Origin: Marinomonas atlantica | GTDB taxonomy: Bacteria > Pseudomonadota > Gammaproteobacteria > Pseudomonadales > Marinomonadaceae | Length of the DNA: 64,000 nt | NCBI RefSeq assembly: GCF_001639725.1 | Contig: NZ_LTAW01000001.1 | Coordinates: 1-64,000, forward strand | Direction of reading: 5' to 3' | Part shown: positions 20,328-31,277 of the stretch, piece after piece | How positions within the stretch are numbered: the first letter of the stretch is position 1 | How the letters are laid out: each line of letters opens with the position of its first letter | Translations under genes and position numbers: made by a program | Notes under the pieces: model-generated | Told to the model about the DNA's origin: nothing | The model's database searches: none | The model's input: only the letters and a program-made list of their open reading frames with translations

Positions 20328-20864
20328 TTAGGAGTTTATCGCTTCGGCCAGTTTCGCCAGTTTTCCGCGTACTGAACCGTCGATGATTAAATCACCGGTA
20401 CGGATTACCACGCCACCAATAAGGCTTGCGTCTGTTTCACTGGTTAAGTTGATCTGACGATCTAACTTTTGACCCAGTGAAGCGGCCAGTGTTTGCTCTT
20501 GTTCAGCTGATAAAGCATAGGCAGATGTCACTACAACATTTACCGCTTTTTCATAGTTCAGCTTGAACTGCTCAAATAACTCAGAAATCGCTGAAAGAAG
20601 CGTCAAACGCTTATTTACAGCAAGACTTAGCAAATATGCTTTACCTTGCTCAGTGATCACTTCGTTGCACACTTCCGCTAGAGCTGCTGCCTTCTCTTGC
20701 GCACTAAAAGCTGGGTTTTGAAGCGCAGTACTTAGCTTTGACTCAGTTGTAGCAGTAGCCAATATGCTTAGCATATTGGCCCACTCAGCTACTTGGCCTT
20801 GCTCACGAGCTACTTCAAAAGCCGCTTTGGCGTATGGTCGCGCGACTGTTTTTAATTCAGCCAT
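20328..20864 (-). CDS. atpH: F1 ATP synthase delta subunit
   Basis: A 178-residue delta subunit that joins the peripheral stalk to the top of F1. It begins with ELKTVARPYAKAAFEVAREQG and ends with the typical IGGVVIRTGDLIIDGSVRGKL segment. It is 11 nt from atpF, and translation of the two is probably coupled. Confidence 0.96.
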   Translation of the reverse strand: MAELKTVARPYAKAAFEVAREQGQVAEWANMLSILATATTESKLSTALQNPAFSAQEKAAALAEVCNEVITEQGKAYLLSLAVNKRLTLLSAISELFEQFKLNYEKAVNVVVTSAYALSAEQEQTLAASLGQKLDRQINLTSETDASLIGGVVIRTGDLIIDGSVRGKLAKLAEAINS

Positions 20865-20875
20865 AGGACCCTCGC

Positions 20876-21346
20876 TTATAGCTCTTTGGCGAGTTGTTCA
20901 ACGATCTCGCTGTGTGCTTTTTGGTCAACGCTGGCGCCCAAAATCTTCTCTGCACCGATAAGAGCTAGAGATGAAACTTGACTACGTAGTGCTTCTTTAG
21001 CACGTACAACGTCTTGTTCGATCTCTGACTGTGCGGCATCACGTAGGCGTTGGCCGTCTGTGATCGCTTGCTCTTTCGCTTCATCAATGATTTGGTTAGC
21101 ACGTTTGTTGGCTTGTTCAATAATCTCGGCCGCTTGTTCCTTGCTTTCACGCAATGTTTGAGTAGCTTTTTCTTGAGCTAGCTCTAGATCACGTGAAGCG
21201 CGGTTAGCTGCTTCCAAACCGTCTGCTATTTTCTTGCTACGCTCTTCGAGCGCAGCAATTACTGGTGGCCACACGAACTTCATGCAGAACCACACAAAAA
21301 TAGCAAACGAGATAGCTTGGCCTATTAGTGTGAGATTAATATTCAC
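20876..21346 (-). CDS. atpF: Fo ATP synthase b subunit
   Basis: Peripheral-stalk b subunit, 156 residues. One N-terminal membrane helix ([21 protein letters not shown], residues about 4-24) is followed by a long charged coiled coil rich in A, E, K and R. It forms a homodimer that holds F1 against rotation. Length matches the family. Confidence 0.97.
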   Translation of the reverse strand: MNINLTLIGQAISFAIFVWFCMKFVWPPVIAALEERSKKIADGLEAANRASRDLELAQEKATQTLRESKEQAAEIIEQANKRANQIIDEAKEQAITDGQRLRDAAQSEIEQDVVRAKEALRSQVSSLALIGAEKILGASVDQKAHSEIVEQLAKEL

Positions 21347-21406
21347 GCAAATATCCTCGCTCTAGTCGTTCAAAATTAATAGATCACTTCAATGTAAAGC
21401 GACGTA

Positions 21407-21679
<273 letters not shown>

Positions 21680-21731
21680 TCACAGTTTTTAAGATTTCAA
21701 GGTTTTAATAAATCGTTTTAACAACGCGATC

Positions 21732-22571
<840 letters not shown>

Positions 22572-22590
22572 TCAATGATTAAAACCGTTA

Positions 22591-22620
22591 CCTTTGTTGC
22601 TAATACCTTAGCAACAAAGG
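22591..22620 (-). other. Intercistronic hairpin atpI/atpB
   Basis: CCTTTGTTGCTAA (22591-22603) and TTAGCAACAAAGG (22608-22620) form a perfect 13-bp stem with loop TACC. It overlaps the end of atpI and is not followed by a T-run. Confidence 0.75.
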
Positions 22621-23004
22621 GCTGAGCCAATGGCTCAAAATTGCAACACCGAAGCCGGCAAATAACGCGCCGGCAGCAATTGGCTTTATAAAAATAAAGA
22701 CAGCTGAAAGTAAGATAGCCGTCAATACCAATTTACCTGCTTCACCTCGGTAAAATGACTTCACTACGTCTTGCGCAGCTCTCGTCCCAGCATGACCAAA
22801 CACACGCCATGCCATATATAAACTTGGAAGTACGCTGGCTAACGCTCCTGCTAAAAAGGAGTAGGCGTGTAGACCATCGTAAATCATATAAATTCCAACA
22901 CTGAGGCAAAAAACTAACACGAGTTGTGTTGCAATAAAGCGAAACACGGCGCGTTTTTTTGCGGCTAATAAAGCACTCGCCTTGAGCGGCTTAGTATGAG
23001 CCAT
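22600..23004 (-). CDS. atpI: ATP synthase accessory protein AtpI
   Basis: First gene of the atp operon, a 134-residue membrane protein with four hydrophobic segments, thought to help assemble the c-ring. The SFLAGALASVLPSLYMAWRVF segment (quoted in part) and the FYRGEAGKLVLTAILL motif are characteristic of gammaproteobacterial AtpI. A good promoter lies at 23081-23109. Confidence 0.93.
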   Translation of the reverse strand: MAHTKPLKASALLAAKKRAVFRFIATQLVLVFCLSVGIYMIYDGLHAYSFLAGALASVLPSLYMAWRVFGHAGTRAAQDVVKSFYRGEAGKLVLTAILLSAVFIFIKPIAAGALFAGFGVAILSHWLSPLLLRY

Positions 23005-23080
23005 TAATTACCCCTAGCTGACGCACAATTATGATGCATTTAAATACGCACACAATGTGATCAAATTTAAAATCCGACGC

Positions 23081-23109
23081 ATTATATGGGTTATATTAAG
23101 GCGGTTCAA
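23081..23109 (-). promoter_or_regulatory. Sigma70 promoter of the atp operon
   Basis: On the minus strand TTGAAC (23104-23109), a 17-bp spacer and a consensus TATAAT (23081-23086). It is about 77 nt upstream of the atpI start, the right place for the operon promoter. Confidence 0.7.
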
Positions 23110-23184
23110 TACAAACGCGGCACAGAAAGTGCACTATTAGTCTAATGTCGATTATTTTAGTGCTTTAACGCACCAAATTTGCAG

Positions 23185-24069
23185 CTATACCCCAAAAAAC
23201 TCATTCATCATCGCTTCTAAATGCGCTTGATCTCGATATTCGATGACTAATTTTCCCTTCCCTTTAGCACTTGGTTGCACCTTCACGCTAGAATTAATTT
23301 TTTCTGCAATCTTAGAAGCATGCTCCGAGAAGTCTGGTAGCGCCTTTTTCGCCTGCTCTTCGACTGGCGTTTGATAAGACTTCACTAATTTCTCTGTCTC
23401 TCGAACAGAAAGTGACTGAGTGATCACGACGGATGCCGCTTGCGGCTGAAGCTCAGTATCAAGCCCTAATAGAGCTCGGGCATGCCCCATTTCAATGTCA
23501 CCATGCTCTAATAAACGACGTACGTCAGGCGATAAATTCAACAAACGAAGAAGGTTTGCAACGGCAGAACGTGACTTACCGACCGTATCAGCGACTTGTT
23601 GCTGTGTAAGCTTAAATTCGTCCACCAAACGCTGAAGGGCCATAGCCTCTTCAACTGGGTTCAAGTCTTCTCGTTGGATGTTTTCGATTAACGCTAAAAC
23701 AATGGCATCAGAATCTTCTACGTGACGGACTATCACCGGCACTTTATCTAGACCAGCGATTTTAGCGGCACGCCAACGACGTTCACCGGCAATGATTTCG
23801 TAGTTTTGTTCGCTAATTGGACGCACAACAATCGGCTGCATGATACCTTGATTACGAATCGAGTTCGCCAGTTCATCCAACTGATTGGGGTTCATGTCGC
23901 GACGTGGCTGGAATTTACCTTTGCTCAGCCAATCAACGGGTAAGTACGTTAGCCCTTGAACAACATTATCAGTTATTTCAATGGCGTCACCGCTAGTTAT
24001 ATCTTGAGCAGGTGCCGCTTTCGGCGCCAACAAAGCATCTAATCCGCGACCTAATCCACGCTTTTTCAT
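23185..24069 (-). CDS. parB: Chromosome partitioning protein ParB
   Basis: A 294-residue CTP-dependent DNA clamp that loads at parS sites and spreads. It opens with MKKRGLGRGLDALLA (ParA-interaction motif), has the ParB/Srx motif with GERRWRAAK, ENIQREDLNPVEEA, a helix-turn-helix (LTQQQVADTVGKSRSAVANLL, quoted in part) and a C-terminal dimer domain. Start ATG 24069 is chosen from the family N-terminus; 24075 is an alternative. Likely binding sites are at 42515-42530, 47841-47856 and 47886-47901. Confidence 0.96.
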   Translation of the reverse strand: MKKRGLGRGLDALLAPKAAPAQDITSGDAIEITDNVVQGLTYLPVDWLSKGKFQPRRDMNPNQLDELANSIRNQGIMQPIVVRPISEQNYEIIAGERRWRAAKIAGLDKVPVIVRHVEDSDAIVLALIENIQREDLNPVEEAMALQRLVDEFKLTQQQVADTVGKSRSAVANLLRLLNLSPDVRRLLEHGDIEMGHARALLGLDTELQPQAASVVITQSLSVRETEKLVKSYQTPVEEQAKKALPDFSEHASKIAEKINSSVKVQPSAKGKGKLVIEYRDQAHLEAMMNEFFGV

Positions 24070-24097
24070 CGTCATTCCAATCAAACCTTTTAACTGT

Positions 24098-24871
24098 TTA
24101 AGCGGCGACCGCACGCTTACGAATAAACTCGCCAGCCAACGCTAAATACGCGACAGCGCCTCGAGACTGCTTCTCGTATTGTAATACTGGCAAACCATAG
24201 CTCGGCGCCTCGGCTAAACGGATATTGCGAGGAATGACCGTATCAAACACTTTATTCCCAAAATGCTCGACAAGTTGTGTCGACACATCATGCGTCAAGC
24301 TTGGACGTGGGTCATACATAGTTCGTAATATACCTTCGATCTCCAATGCTGGATTCAAGGCCGTTGAAATTGTTTCGATGGTTTGTAATAAGGCCGTTAA
24401 CCCTTCCAAAGCATAGTATTCACATTGCACAGGAATGAGCACACCCTGAGCTGCCGCCAATGCGTTCACTGTCAACATGTTCAGTGAAGGCGGACAGTCT
24501 AGTAAGATATAGTCGAATTCATTTTCAACTTCATATAAACCCGCACGTAAACGCGTCTCTTTGCTTGGCAAGTCCAATAATACGACTTCAGCACCAGTCA
24601 AATCACCGTTAGCGGGTAATACAGTGAAGCCAGCGGTTTCACTGTATACCATAGTCTCTTTAACGCCATGGGTTCCAACTAAGACATCATACACGGATCC
24701 TTCGAGCTCATCTTTCAATAAGCCACTACCGGTAGTGGCATTACCCTGCGGGTCGAGATCAATCAAGAGCACGCGACGCTTCATTGCACCCAGTGAAGCG
24801 GCTAAGTTAACACAGGTTGTGGTTTTGCCTACGCCACCTTTCTGATTGGTCACTGCGATGATACGCGCCAT
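24098..24871 (-). CDS. parA: Chromosome partitioning ATPase ParA (Soj)
   Basis: A 257-residue deviant Walker-A ATPase. KGGVGKTT is at residues 11-18 and DLDPQGNAT follows near residue 39. It moves ParB-parS complexes and so segregates the origin region. It lies 28 nt upstream of parB in the same direction and 7 nt from rsmG: the conserved mnmG-rsmG-parA-parB cluster. Confidence 0.97.
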   Translation of the reverse strand: MARIIAVTNQKGGVGKTTTCVNLAASLGAMKRRVLLIDLDPQGNATTGSGLLKDELEGSVYDVLVGTHGVKETMVYSETAGFTVLPANGDLTGAEVVLLDLPSKETRLRAGLYEVENEFDYILLDCPPSLNMLTVNALAAAQGVLIPVQCEYYALEGLTALLQTIETISTALNPALEIEGILRTMYDPRPSLTHDVSTQLVEHFGNKVFDTVIPRNIRLAEAPSYGLPVLQYEKQSRGAVAYLALAGEFIRKRAVAA

Positions 24872-24878
24872 AGTCTTA

Positions 24879-25505
24879 CTATCCTTTGCGGGTCATAATC
24901 ACCATATGTCGCTCGGCGTCAATGGTGGGAACACTCAATGGTTTAATCTCTTTTACCGTTACTGTATCTGGTAGGTTTTCCAACTCATCGTCTGGATAGA
25001 CACCTTTCATGGCTAAAAAATTCCCTTTTGCAGAAGGCAATGGTAAGCACCAATTAATCATGTCTTCAAGTGATGCGAATGCACGAGAAGTAACATGATC
25101 GTATGCGCCTTGGTTAGCATGATTTTCAACACGTTCATTCGCAACGGTAACGTTGGCCAACCCCATTTCCATTTTCACTTGGGTAAGGAAACGTGTTTTT
25201 TTACCATTACTGTCCAACAAGGTAAAATCATGCTCTGGTAAACAAATTGCCAATATCATGCCAGGTAAGCCTGGGCCGGTACCAACATCGATAATTTTTT
25301 TACCGGTAATAAAAGGCAATGTTGCAAGACTATCCAGTAGATGTAGCGACACCATTTTGTCCGTGTCGCGGATAGCAGTAAGATTGTACGCCTTGTTCCA
25401 CTTCTCAAGAAGTCCTAGGTATTGAACAAGGCGTTCAACAGTTTCATCAGATAACGAGATGCCCATTTGTTCGGCACCTCGTTTGAGGGTATCAAAATAA
25501 CTCAC
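24879..25505 (-). CDS. rsmG: 16S rRNA (guanine-N7) methyltransferase RsmG
   Basis: A 208-residue SAM-dependent methyltransferase (GidB) that modifies G527 of 16S rRNA. The SAM motif VGTGPGLPGMILA is near residue 73, and TSRAFASLEDMINW follows in the catalytic half. It stands 37 nt downstream of mnmG and 7 nt upstream of parA. Confidence 0.96.
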   Translation of the reverse strand: MSYFDTLKRGAEQMGISLSDETVERLVQYLGLLEKWNKAYNLTAIRDTDKMVSLHLLDSLATLPFITGKKIIDVGTGPGLPGMILAICLPEHDFTLLDSNGKKTRFLTQVKMEMGLANVTVANERVENHANQGAYDHVTSRAFASLEDMINWCLPLPSAKGNFLAMKGVYPDDELENLPDTVTVKEIKPLSVPTIDAERHMVIMTRKG

Positions 25506-25542
25506 AGTCGTTCCTAGAAATGCATACTATTGGCTGCTGATT

Positions 25543-27432
25543 CTAGGCACTTTTGTGGCTTATGGCACGTTTTTTCAAATGTACTAAGAGTAAAGATATC
25601 GCCGCCGGTGTAATGCCTTGAATACGAGATGCTGCTGCAAGCGTAGCCGGACGTGCCGCTTCAAGCTTTTGCTTCACCTCATTCGACAAGCCATCAATGA
25701 TGGAATAATCCATATTTTCTGGCAGCGCAGTATTTTCTTGACGACGCAAACGCTCAATATCTTCAGCTTGACGAGAAATATACCCTGCATACTTTACTGA
25801 AATCTGAACCTGCTCAGCTACTTGTTCATCAACTGGCTGCTCTGGTGCATTTTTCAAATTCGCTACATCTGAATATTCCACGCCAGGACGCTTTAGCAAG
25901 TCGAGTAAGTTGTACTCATGGGAAATCGGTGTTTCCAGTTTAGGATTAATCGATTCCGCTTCCGGTGTATTCGGTACAATCCAAGCTGACTTCATACGTT
26001 GAGTTTCAAGCTCGATAGCTTCACGCTTCTTGTTGAATGCAGCCCAACGTTCTTCTGATACCAAACCTAATTGATGGCCTTTTTCAGTCAATCGCAAGTC
26101 AGCATTGTCTTCACGAAGAATTAAACGGTATTCGGCGCGACTGGTAAACATACGGTAAGGTTCATCAGCCCCCATGGTGATTAAGTCATCGACCAATACG
26201 CCTAAATACGCCTCATCACGACGTGGTGTCCAAGGCTCTTTACCTTGTGCCTGCAATGCAGCATTCATCCCAGCTAATAAGCCTTGAGCACCCGCTTCTT
26301 CATAACCTGTTGTGCCATTAATCTGGCCAGCGAAGTACAAACTTTCCATGTGTTTAGTTTCAAGTGAATACTTTAAATCTTGCGGATTGAAGAAATCGTA
26401 CTCAATGGCATAACCAGGTCGCGTGATATGCGCATTTTCCAAGCCTTTCATAGAGCGAATCAAATCCAACTGCACATCGAATGGCAGTGACGTCGAAATA
26501 CCATTTGGATAAAGCTCGTGCGTCGTTAATCCTTCCGGCTCAATGAATACTTGGTGAGAGTTTTTATCGGCAAACCGCACAATCTTGTCTTCGATAGATG
26601 GGCAGTAACGTGGTCCTACCCCATCTATTACACCTGCGTACATAGGTGAACGATCCATACCTGAACGAATGATGTCATGTGTTTGTTCATTGGTATGTGT
26701 AATAAAGCAATTTATTTGCTCTGGATGCAAAGCACGGCTGCCCATGTAAGACATTACCGGAGTAATGTCATCTCCAGGCTGAGCTTGCATGACTGAAAAA
26801 TCGACAGTACGAGCATCAATACGTGGAGGCGTTCCGGTTTTCAAGCGGTCAATGCGAAATGGCAGAGCACGTAACTTTTCCGCTAAGCCAATGGAAGCAG
26901 GATCTCCTGCTCGCCCACCTGAGTAATTCTGCATACCTACATGAATAATACCGCCTAAAAATGTGCCAGTCGTCATGATGACTGTTTTACTTAGAAAACG
27001 AATACCACTCTGAGTAATAACGCCACGAGCAGCGCCGTTTTCAACAATCAGATCTTCACATGATTGTTGGAACAGCCATAAATTTTCTTGGTTTTCTAAC
27101 GTATATCTAACAGCCGCTTTATAAAGAATTCGATCGGCTTGAGCACGTGTTGCACGAACTGCAGGTCCTTTTCGGCTGTTTAATGTACGAAATTGGATGC
27201 CAGCCTTATCCGTAGCTAGAGCCATCACGCCATCCAAGGCATCAATTTCTTTAACCAAGTGGGACTTCCCGATACCACCAATCGCTGGGTTACAAGACAT
27301 CTGTCCCAACGTTTCAATATTGTGAGTAAGTAAAAGGGTTTTTACACCCATGCGAGCTGCAGCAAGAGCGGCTTCGGTACCAGCATGGCCACCACCGACC
27401 ACAATCACATCAAAGTGAGTTGGGAAATCCAC
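25543..27432 (-). CDS. mnmG: tRNA uridine-5-carboxymethylaminomethyl modification enzyme MnmG (GidA)
   Basis: FAD-binding subunit of the MnmE-MnmG complex that modifies wobble uridine 34; 629 residues. The FAD motif [10 protein letters not shown] starts at residue 13, and [15 protein letters not shown] and the glycine-rich [18 protein letters not shown] segment are diagnostic. GTG start with GAGG 5 nt upstream. Its partner mnmE is 2.4 kb away, beyond the DnaA-box region and acuRI. Confidence 0.97.
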   Translation of the reverse strand: MDFPTHFDVIVVGGGHAGTEAALAAARMGVKTLLLTHNIETLGQMSCNPAIGGIGKSHLVKEIDALDGVMALATDKAGIQFRTLNSRKGPAVRATRAQADRILYKAAVRYTLENQENLWLFQQSCEDLIVENGAARGVITQSGIRFLSKTVIMTTGTFLGGIIHVGMQNYSGGRAGDPASIGLAEKLRALPFRIDRLKTGTPPRIDARTVDFSVMQAQPGDDITPVMSYMGSRALHPEQINCFITHTNEQTHDIIRSGMDRSPMYAGVIDGVGPRYCPSIEDKIVRFADKNSHQVFIEPEGLTTHELYPNGISTSLPFDVQLDLIRSMKGLENAHITRPGYAIEYDFFNPQDLKYSLETKHMESLYFAGQINGTTGYEEAGAQGLLAGMNAALQAQGKEPWTPRRDEAYLGVLVDDLITMGADEPYRMFTSRAEYRLILREDNADLRLTEKGHQLGLVSEERWAAFNKKREAIELETQRMKSAWIVPNTPEAESINPKLETPISHEYNLLDLLKRPGVEYSDVANLKNAPEQPVDEQVAEQVQISVKYAGYISRQAEDIERLRRQENTALPENMDYSIIDGLSNEVKQKLEAARPATLAAASRIQGITPAAISLLLVHLKKRAISHKSA

Positions 27433-28065
27433 ACGAACCTCGGGTAATGAATAAAAAATGAACAGTTGATCTAACAGGGCGCTTAGTATATCGAGTAAAT
27501 TCCAAATTGAAAGAGACCTTTCAGTCCAATTACCCGGTCATCAATAATAGTATAAATAGGTTATATATGATTTTTTTATGTTTAAGTTATTTATATAGCA
27601 AGACAAATTCTGTTATTAACTTATAAAAATCTATATATATCATAACCTTATTCACATAATAACATGTTAAGTTCGCACCTATAATCCTGTGGTGTGGATA
27701 ATCAATTGCTGTGCATAAATGTGTTAGTTATACATACCGTTTTTATAGTGACCTACTTGTGCAAAACTGTGCAAAACTTCTTATGGACTTATTACCGTAT
27801 TTGTCCACAAGCTAATTTTACAATTCAAATGTTTATAACCTACTAATATTGTTAATAATTACTTGTTTTTTTGGTTATACATACAGCAAAAATATAAAAT
27901 TTTAATCCACAGGCAAAAAAGTTAATTTTTTCATCATCTTCATATTTTTTACGCAATAATTTTGTGAATAAAGTTTCTTGACAGCCAATCAGGTCTTTTA
28001 CCATAGCCATGTGCATAACCTATTTAACGATGCATGTTGCGAAAATGTGTATAACCAACTATTTT
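27433..28065. other. oriC: DnaA-box cluster 1, candidate oriC or origin-associated region
   Basis: A 664-nt gap without a gene, very AT-rich. Exact TTATNCACA boxes occur at 27648-27656 (plus strand) and on the minus strand at 27693-27701 (consensus TTATCCACA), 27710-27718, 27963-27971, 28010-28018 and 28046-28054. One-mismatch boxes are at 27758-27766, 27768-27776 (a direct repeat of TGTGCAAAAC), 27801-27809 and 27903-27911. AT-only runs around 27545-27600 and 27820-27960 could be the unwinding element. Position next to mnmG is where E. coli has oriC. A second cluster upstream of dnaA competes for the title. Only one GATC is present. Confidence 0.7.
28037..28065 (+). promoter_or_regulatory. 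Candidate promoter of acuR
   Basis: TTGCGA (28037-28042), 17-bp spacer, TATTTT (28060-28065). The predicted repressor operator starts at the next base, and a DnaA box (28046-28054) lies in the spacer. Confidence 0.5.
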
Positions 28066-28080
28066 TAGACGGCTGGTCTA
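28066..28080 (+). promoter_or_regulatory. Operator 1 of the acuRI locus
   Basis: TAGAC-GGCTG-GTCTA, an inverted repeat with a 5-bp centre. The same element recurs in front of acuI at 28739-28753 with one base changed in the centre. Most likely the AcuR binding site. Confidence 0.75.
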
Positions 28081-28096
28081 ATTTAGAGGAATGTTA

Positions 28097-28723
28097 ATGG
28101 AAGTACTTCAAAGCCGACGCGGTCGACCGAAACGAAATGATTTGAGTTACCGTGATACAAAGGATGCGTTGTTACAGGCTGGCTTAGTTTGGCTGACCCA
28201 AAACGGTTTTCATGGAACAGGATTGGAGCCGATGCTGCGATTTGCAGAAGTACCTAAAGGGTCTTTCTACCATTACTTTGATAGCAAAGAAGTATTTGCT
28301 CTAGCTGTACTCGAACGATACAGGCATTACTTTGAAAATAAGCTTGATCGCTATTTACTGGATGATGATGTATCTCCAATAACGCGATTGCGTAACTTTA
28401 TAGACTCGGCCAAAGCCGGTATGGAGAAATACGCTTATAAACGTGGCTGTTTAGTGGGTAACCTAGAGCAAGAAGCCAATGCATTGCCTGAGACAATCCG
28501 CTTAGCAGTGCTTGCCACTTATCAAAGTTGGCAGAGTAAAGTGGCAGACTGCCTAACGTTGGCTCAACAGCAAGGGTTATTAGCTCATGATGCAGATGTC
28601 GATGAGTTAGCACATGTTTTTTGGATTAGTTGGGAAGGTGCTGTGGCGCGGGCTAGATTACTGCAGTCCAGTGGACCACTGATTCAGTTTGAAAAATTCT
28701 ATTTAGCGGGCTTGGCCCGTTAG
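28097..28723 (+). CDS. acuR: TetR-family regulator, AcuR-like
   Basis: A 208-residue TetR/AcrR regulator. The DNA-binding domain covers about residues 15-60 (FHGTGLEPMLRFAEVPKGSFYHYF, quoted from family pattern; the SFYHYF helix is typical). The C-terminal domain has GCLVGNLEQEANALPE, common in AcuR-like and NemR-like regulators. I choose ATG 28097, with AGAGGA 6 nt before it; ATG 28091 lies directly against that site. It precedes acuI by 45 nt, and both genes carry the same operator. AcuR of Rhodobacter responds to acrylate; that function is inferred here from the pairing. Confidence 0.85.
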   Translation: MEVLQSRRGRPKRNDLSYRDTKDALLQAGLVWLTQNGFHGTGLEPMLRFAEVPKGSFYHYFDSKEVFALAVLERYRHYFENKLDRYLLDDDVSPITRLRNFIDSAKAGMEKYAYKRGCLVGNLEQEANALPETIRLAVLATYQSWQSKVADCLTLAQQQGLLAHDADVDELAHVFWISWEGAVARARLLQSSGPLIQFEKFYLAGLAR

Positions 28724-28740
28724 AAATTTATCTATTTATA
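28712..28740 (+). promoter_or_regulatory. Candidate promoter of acuI
   Basis: TTGGCC (28712-28717), 17-bp spacer, TTTATA (28735-28740), overlapping the end of acuR and abutting operator 2. Suggests acuI can be expressed separately from acuR. Confidence 0.4.
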
Positions 28741-28753
28741 GACGACTGGTCTA
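28739..28753 (+). promoter_or_regulatory. Operator 2 of the acuRI locus
   Basis: TAGAC-GACTG-GTCTA, nearly identical to operator 1. It sits between the candidate -10 box and the ribosome-binding site TAGGAGGA (28756-28763) of acuI, a position suited to repression. Confidence 0.75.
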
Positions 28754-28768
28754 ATTAGGAGGACCGTA

Positions 28769-29746
28769 ATGTTTAAAGCACTGGTTATAACGAAGGATGA
28801 ACAAGGTTACCAAGCTCAGCTAAGTCAATTAGAAACAGCTGACTTACCGCAAGGAGACGTTCAGATTGCGGTTCGTGCAAGTACTCTAAACTACAAGGAT
28901 GCCTTAGCGATTACAGGTAAATCGCCAGTGGTACGTCAATTTCCAATGGTGCCAGGGATTGATTTGGTTGGAGAGGTCGTGGCGACTGAAAGTGACCGTT
29001 TTCAAGTTGGTGATCAAGTCTTGTTAAACGGTTTCGGTGTAGGGGAAACTCATTGGGGCGGTCTAGCGGAACAAGCCAGTTTAAACAGTGACTGGTTGAT
29101 TGCGTTACCCAGTGCATTCAGCGCCCCACAAGCCATGGCGATTGGTACTGCTGGCTATACGGCGATGCTCAGCGTGTTAGCGTTGGAAAAACATGGCATT
29201 ACGCCCTCTCATGGTCCTGTTTTAGTTACTGGTGCCAACGGCGGTGTTGGCAGTTATGCGGTACGAATTTTAAGTAAATTAGGTTTTGAGGTCGTTGCCA
29301 GTACTGGACGACCACAAGAGTCGGAATACTTAAAGCAGCTGGGGGCGAGTGATGTGATTGATCGTGCTGAGTTATCCGAAGCTGGAAAGCCTTTGCAAAA
29401 AGAGCGTTGGGCCGGGGTGGTTGATTGTGTAGGCAGTCACACTTTAGCCAATGCATGTGCAAGTGTAAAATACGGCGGTGCGGTCACGGCATGTGGACTC
29501 GCGCAAGGCATGGATTTCCCTGCATCAGTGGCGCCGTTTATTCTTCGAGGGGTGACATTGTACGGTATCGATAGTGTGATGCGCCCATTGGCCGACCGCG
29601 AACAAGCATGGCAGCGTCTTGCCGAGCTATTAAATGCAGAGGATTTAGACCAGATTGGTGCAACGATTGGTTTAGAGGATGCCGTGGAATACGCGAACAA
29701 GCTTTTAGACGGAAGCGTTCGTGGTCGAGTGATAGTGTCGATTTAA
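28769..29746 (+). CDS. acuI: Acrylyl-CoA reductase AcuI (YhdH-type quinone oxidoreductase family)
   Basis: A 325-residue medium-chain dehydrogenase/reductase without the structural-zinc cysteines. LNYKDALAITGKSPVVR and PMVPGIDLVGEV near the N-terminus and the NADPH motif TGANGGVGSYAVRIL in the middle match AcuI/YhdH. The enzyme reduces acrylyl-CoA to propionyl-CoA with NADPH; this detoxifies acrylate released from DMSP or made in propionate metabolism. The AcuR-like gene in front supports AcuI over a generic oxidoreductase. No ddd or dmd lyase gene is in the window, so DMSP use is not shown. The window does carry a prpE-like gene that could handle propionate. Confidence 0.88.
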   Translation: MFKALVITKDEQGYQAQLSQLETADLPQGDVQIAVRASTLNYKDALAITGKSPVVRQFPMVPGIDLVGEVVATESDRFQVGDQVLLNGFGVGETHWGGLAEQASLNSDWLIALPSAFSAPQAMAIGTAGYTAMLSVLALEKHGITPSHGPVLVTGANGGVGSYAVRILSKLGFEVVASTGRPQESEYLKQLGASDVIDRAELSEAGKPLQKERWAGVVDCVGSHTLANACASVKYGGAVTACGLAQGMDFPASVAPFILRGVTLYGIDSVMRPLADREQAWQRLAELLNAEDLDQIGATIGLEDAVEYANKLLDGSVRGRVIVSI

Positions 29747-29757
29747 CGACATGTTAG

Positions 29758-29787
29758 AAAAACGCCCACCTTTGGCTGGTGGGCGTT
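29758..29787 (-). terminator. Terminator after mnmE
   Basis: AACGCCCACC (29761-29770), 7-nt loop, GGTGGGCGTT (29778-29787); on the minus strand followed by five Ts. It lies between the converging acuI and mnmE and may act for both. Confidence 0.8.
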
Positions 29788-29791
29788 AGCA

Positions 29792-31171
29792 TTACTTCCC
29801 TATACAGAAAGAACCGAAGATGCGACCTAATAGATCGTCGCTGGTAAAAGCGCCAGTGATCTCACTAAGAGCTTGTTGCGCTTCTTTCAGGTCTTCTGCT
29901 AACAACTCCCCTGCACCATGCCCATGTAGCTGCTCAAAGCCTGCGTCAAGGAAGCTGTTGGCTTTTTGCAGTGCTTCTATATGGCGACGACGAGCGATAA
30001 AACCGCCTTCTGTGGTGCTGTCAAACCCCATCACGGTTTTTAGATGTGTGGATAAAGCATCAATTCCATCATTGGTTTTCGCCGATAACGAAATCACGGG
30101 CAGTCCGTTATATTCTTCATAGCCCGTGCTTTCTTTGGTTAGATCGACTTTGTTTCGGACCAGTGTTAGGTGATCTTTAGAGGTCAATTGCCCCATGAAT
30201 TCTGGCCATATATCGTTCGGGTCATTGGAATTGACCGATTGGCTGTCGACCATCAACAGAATGCGATCAGCTTTATGGATTTCTTCCCAAGCACGCTGAA
30301 TACCGATGCGCTCCACTTCGTCTGGGCTGTCGCGTAACCCAGCCGTATCAATGATGTGCAGTGGCATACCATCTAGATGAATATGCTCTCGCAGTACATC
30401 GCGAGTGGTGCCTTCTATCGACGTTACGATCGCAGAATCTTTGCCTGATAATGCGTTCAAAAGGCTCGATTTACCTGCATTCGGACGGCCTGCGATTACC
30501 ACACTCATACCTTCACGTAGCAGTGCGCCTTGATTCGCCTCTTTCATCACGCTGTGCAGTTTATCGCGGATCTCTTGCAGCTGAGCCGCGACTTTACCAT
30601 CCCCGATAAAATCGATTTCTTCTTCTGGAAAGTCGATTGCGGCTTCTACGTAAATACGCAAATAAATAAGGGCTTCCACCAGTTCATCAATGCGTTTGGA
30701 AAACGCACCTTGTAACGAGCGTAACGCGCATTTTGCTGCTTGTTCGGACGATGAATCGATTAAATCGGCAATGGCTTCAGCCTGTGTTAGGTCCATCTTG
30801 TCGTTCAAGAAAGCACGTTCTGAAAACTCACCAGGCCGGGCTAGGCGTGCACCAAGCTTCAGACAACGGCTTAACAACATATCAATAATAACAGGGCCAC
30901 CATGGCCTTGTAGTTCGAATACGTCTTCACCGGTAAAAGAGTTAGGCCCTGGAAAGTAAAGCGCAATGCCCATATCCAGCTGCTCGCCTTGAGCGTCTTT
31001 AAATGGAACATAATGAGCATAACGAGGCGTTGGTTCAAAACCGATAATCGCCTGTGCAATTTCGAGACTTTTGGCGCCGGAAACTCGCACGATGCCGACA
31101 CCGCCACGACCTGGAGCGGTGGCTTGCGCGACAATGGTATCTTGGTCGATGAGCTGCTGAAAATCTGACAT
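29792..31171 (-). CDS. mnmE: tRNA modification GTPase MnmE (TrmE)
   Basis: A 459-residue GTPase that works with MnmG on wobble uridine. N-terminal folate-binding domain, central G domain with [14 protein letters not shown] near residue 228 and [13 protein letters not shown], and the C-terminal CIGK motif at residues 456-459, whose cysteine is typical of the family. It is downstream of yidC, but a terminator (31225-31253) separates them. Confidence 0.97.
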   Translation of the reverse strand: MSDFQQLIDQDTIVAQATAPGRGGVGIVRVSGAKSLEIAQAIIGFEPTPRYAHYVPFKDAQGEQLDMGIALYFPGPNSFTGEDVFELQGHGGPVIIDMLLSRCLKLGARLARPGEFSERAFLNDKMDLTQAEAIADLIDSSSEQAAKCALRSLQGAFSKRIDELVEALIYLRIYVEAAIDFPEEEIDFIGDGKVAAQLQEIRDKLHSVMKEANQGALLREGMSVVIAGRPNAGKSSLLNALSGKDSAIVTSIEGTTRDVLREHIHLDGMPLHIIDTAGLRDSPDEVERIGIQRAWEEIHKADRILLMVDSQSVNSNDPNDIWPEFMGQLTSKDHLTLVRNKVDLTKESTGYEEYNGLPVISLSAKTNDGIDALSTHLKTVMGFDSTTEGGFIARRRHIEALQKANSFLDAGFEQLHGHGAGELLAEDLKEAQQALSEITGAFTSDDLLGRIFGSFCIGK

Positions 31172-31224
31172 AACGGCCTGTATAAACGATAAAAATAATA
31201 TGCTTAGTGTAAGACTTTAATAAC

Positions 31225-31253
31225 AAAAAGGCTTCCCGTAGGAAGCCTTTTTT
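31225..31253 (-). terminator. Terminator between yidC and mnmE
   Basis: AAAAAGGCTTCC (31225-31236), loop CGTA, GGAAGCCTTTTTT (31241-31253). Bidirectional in form. It lies 54 nt upstream of mnmE, which therefore depends on read-through or a promoter within those 54 nt. Confidence 0.8.
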
Positions 31254-31277
31254 AACAATGGAATAACGGGTAAATAA

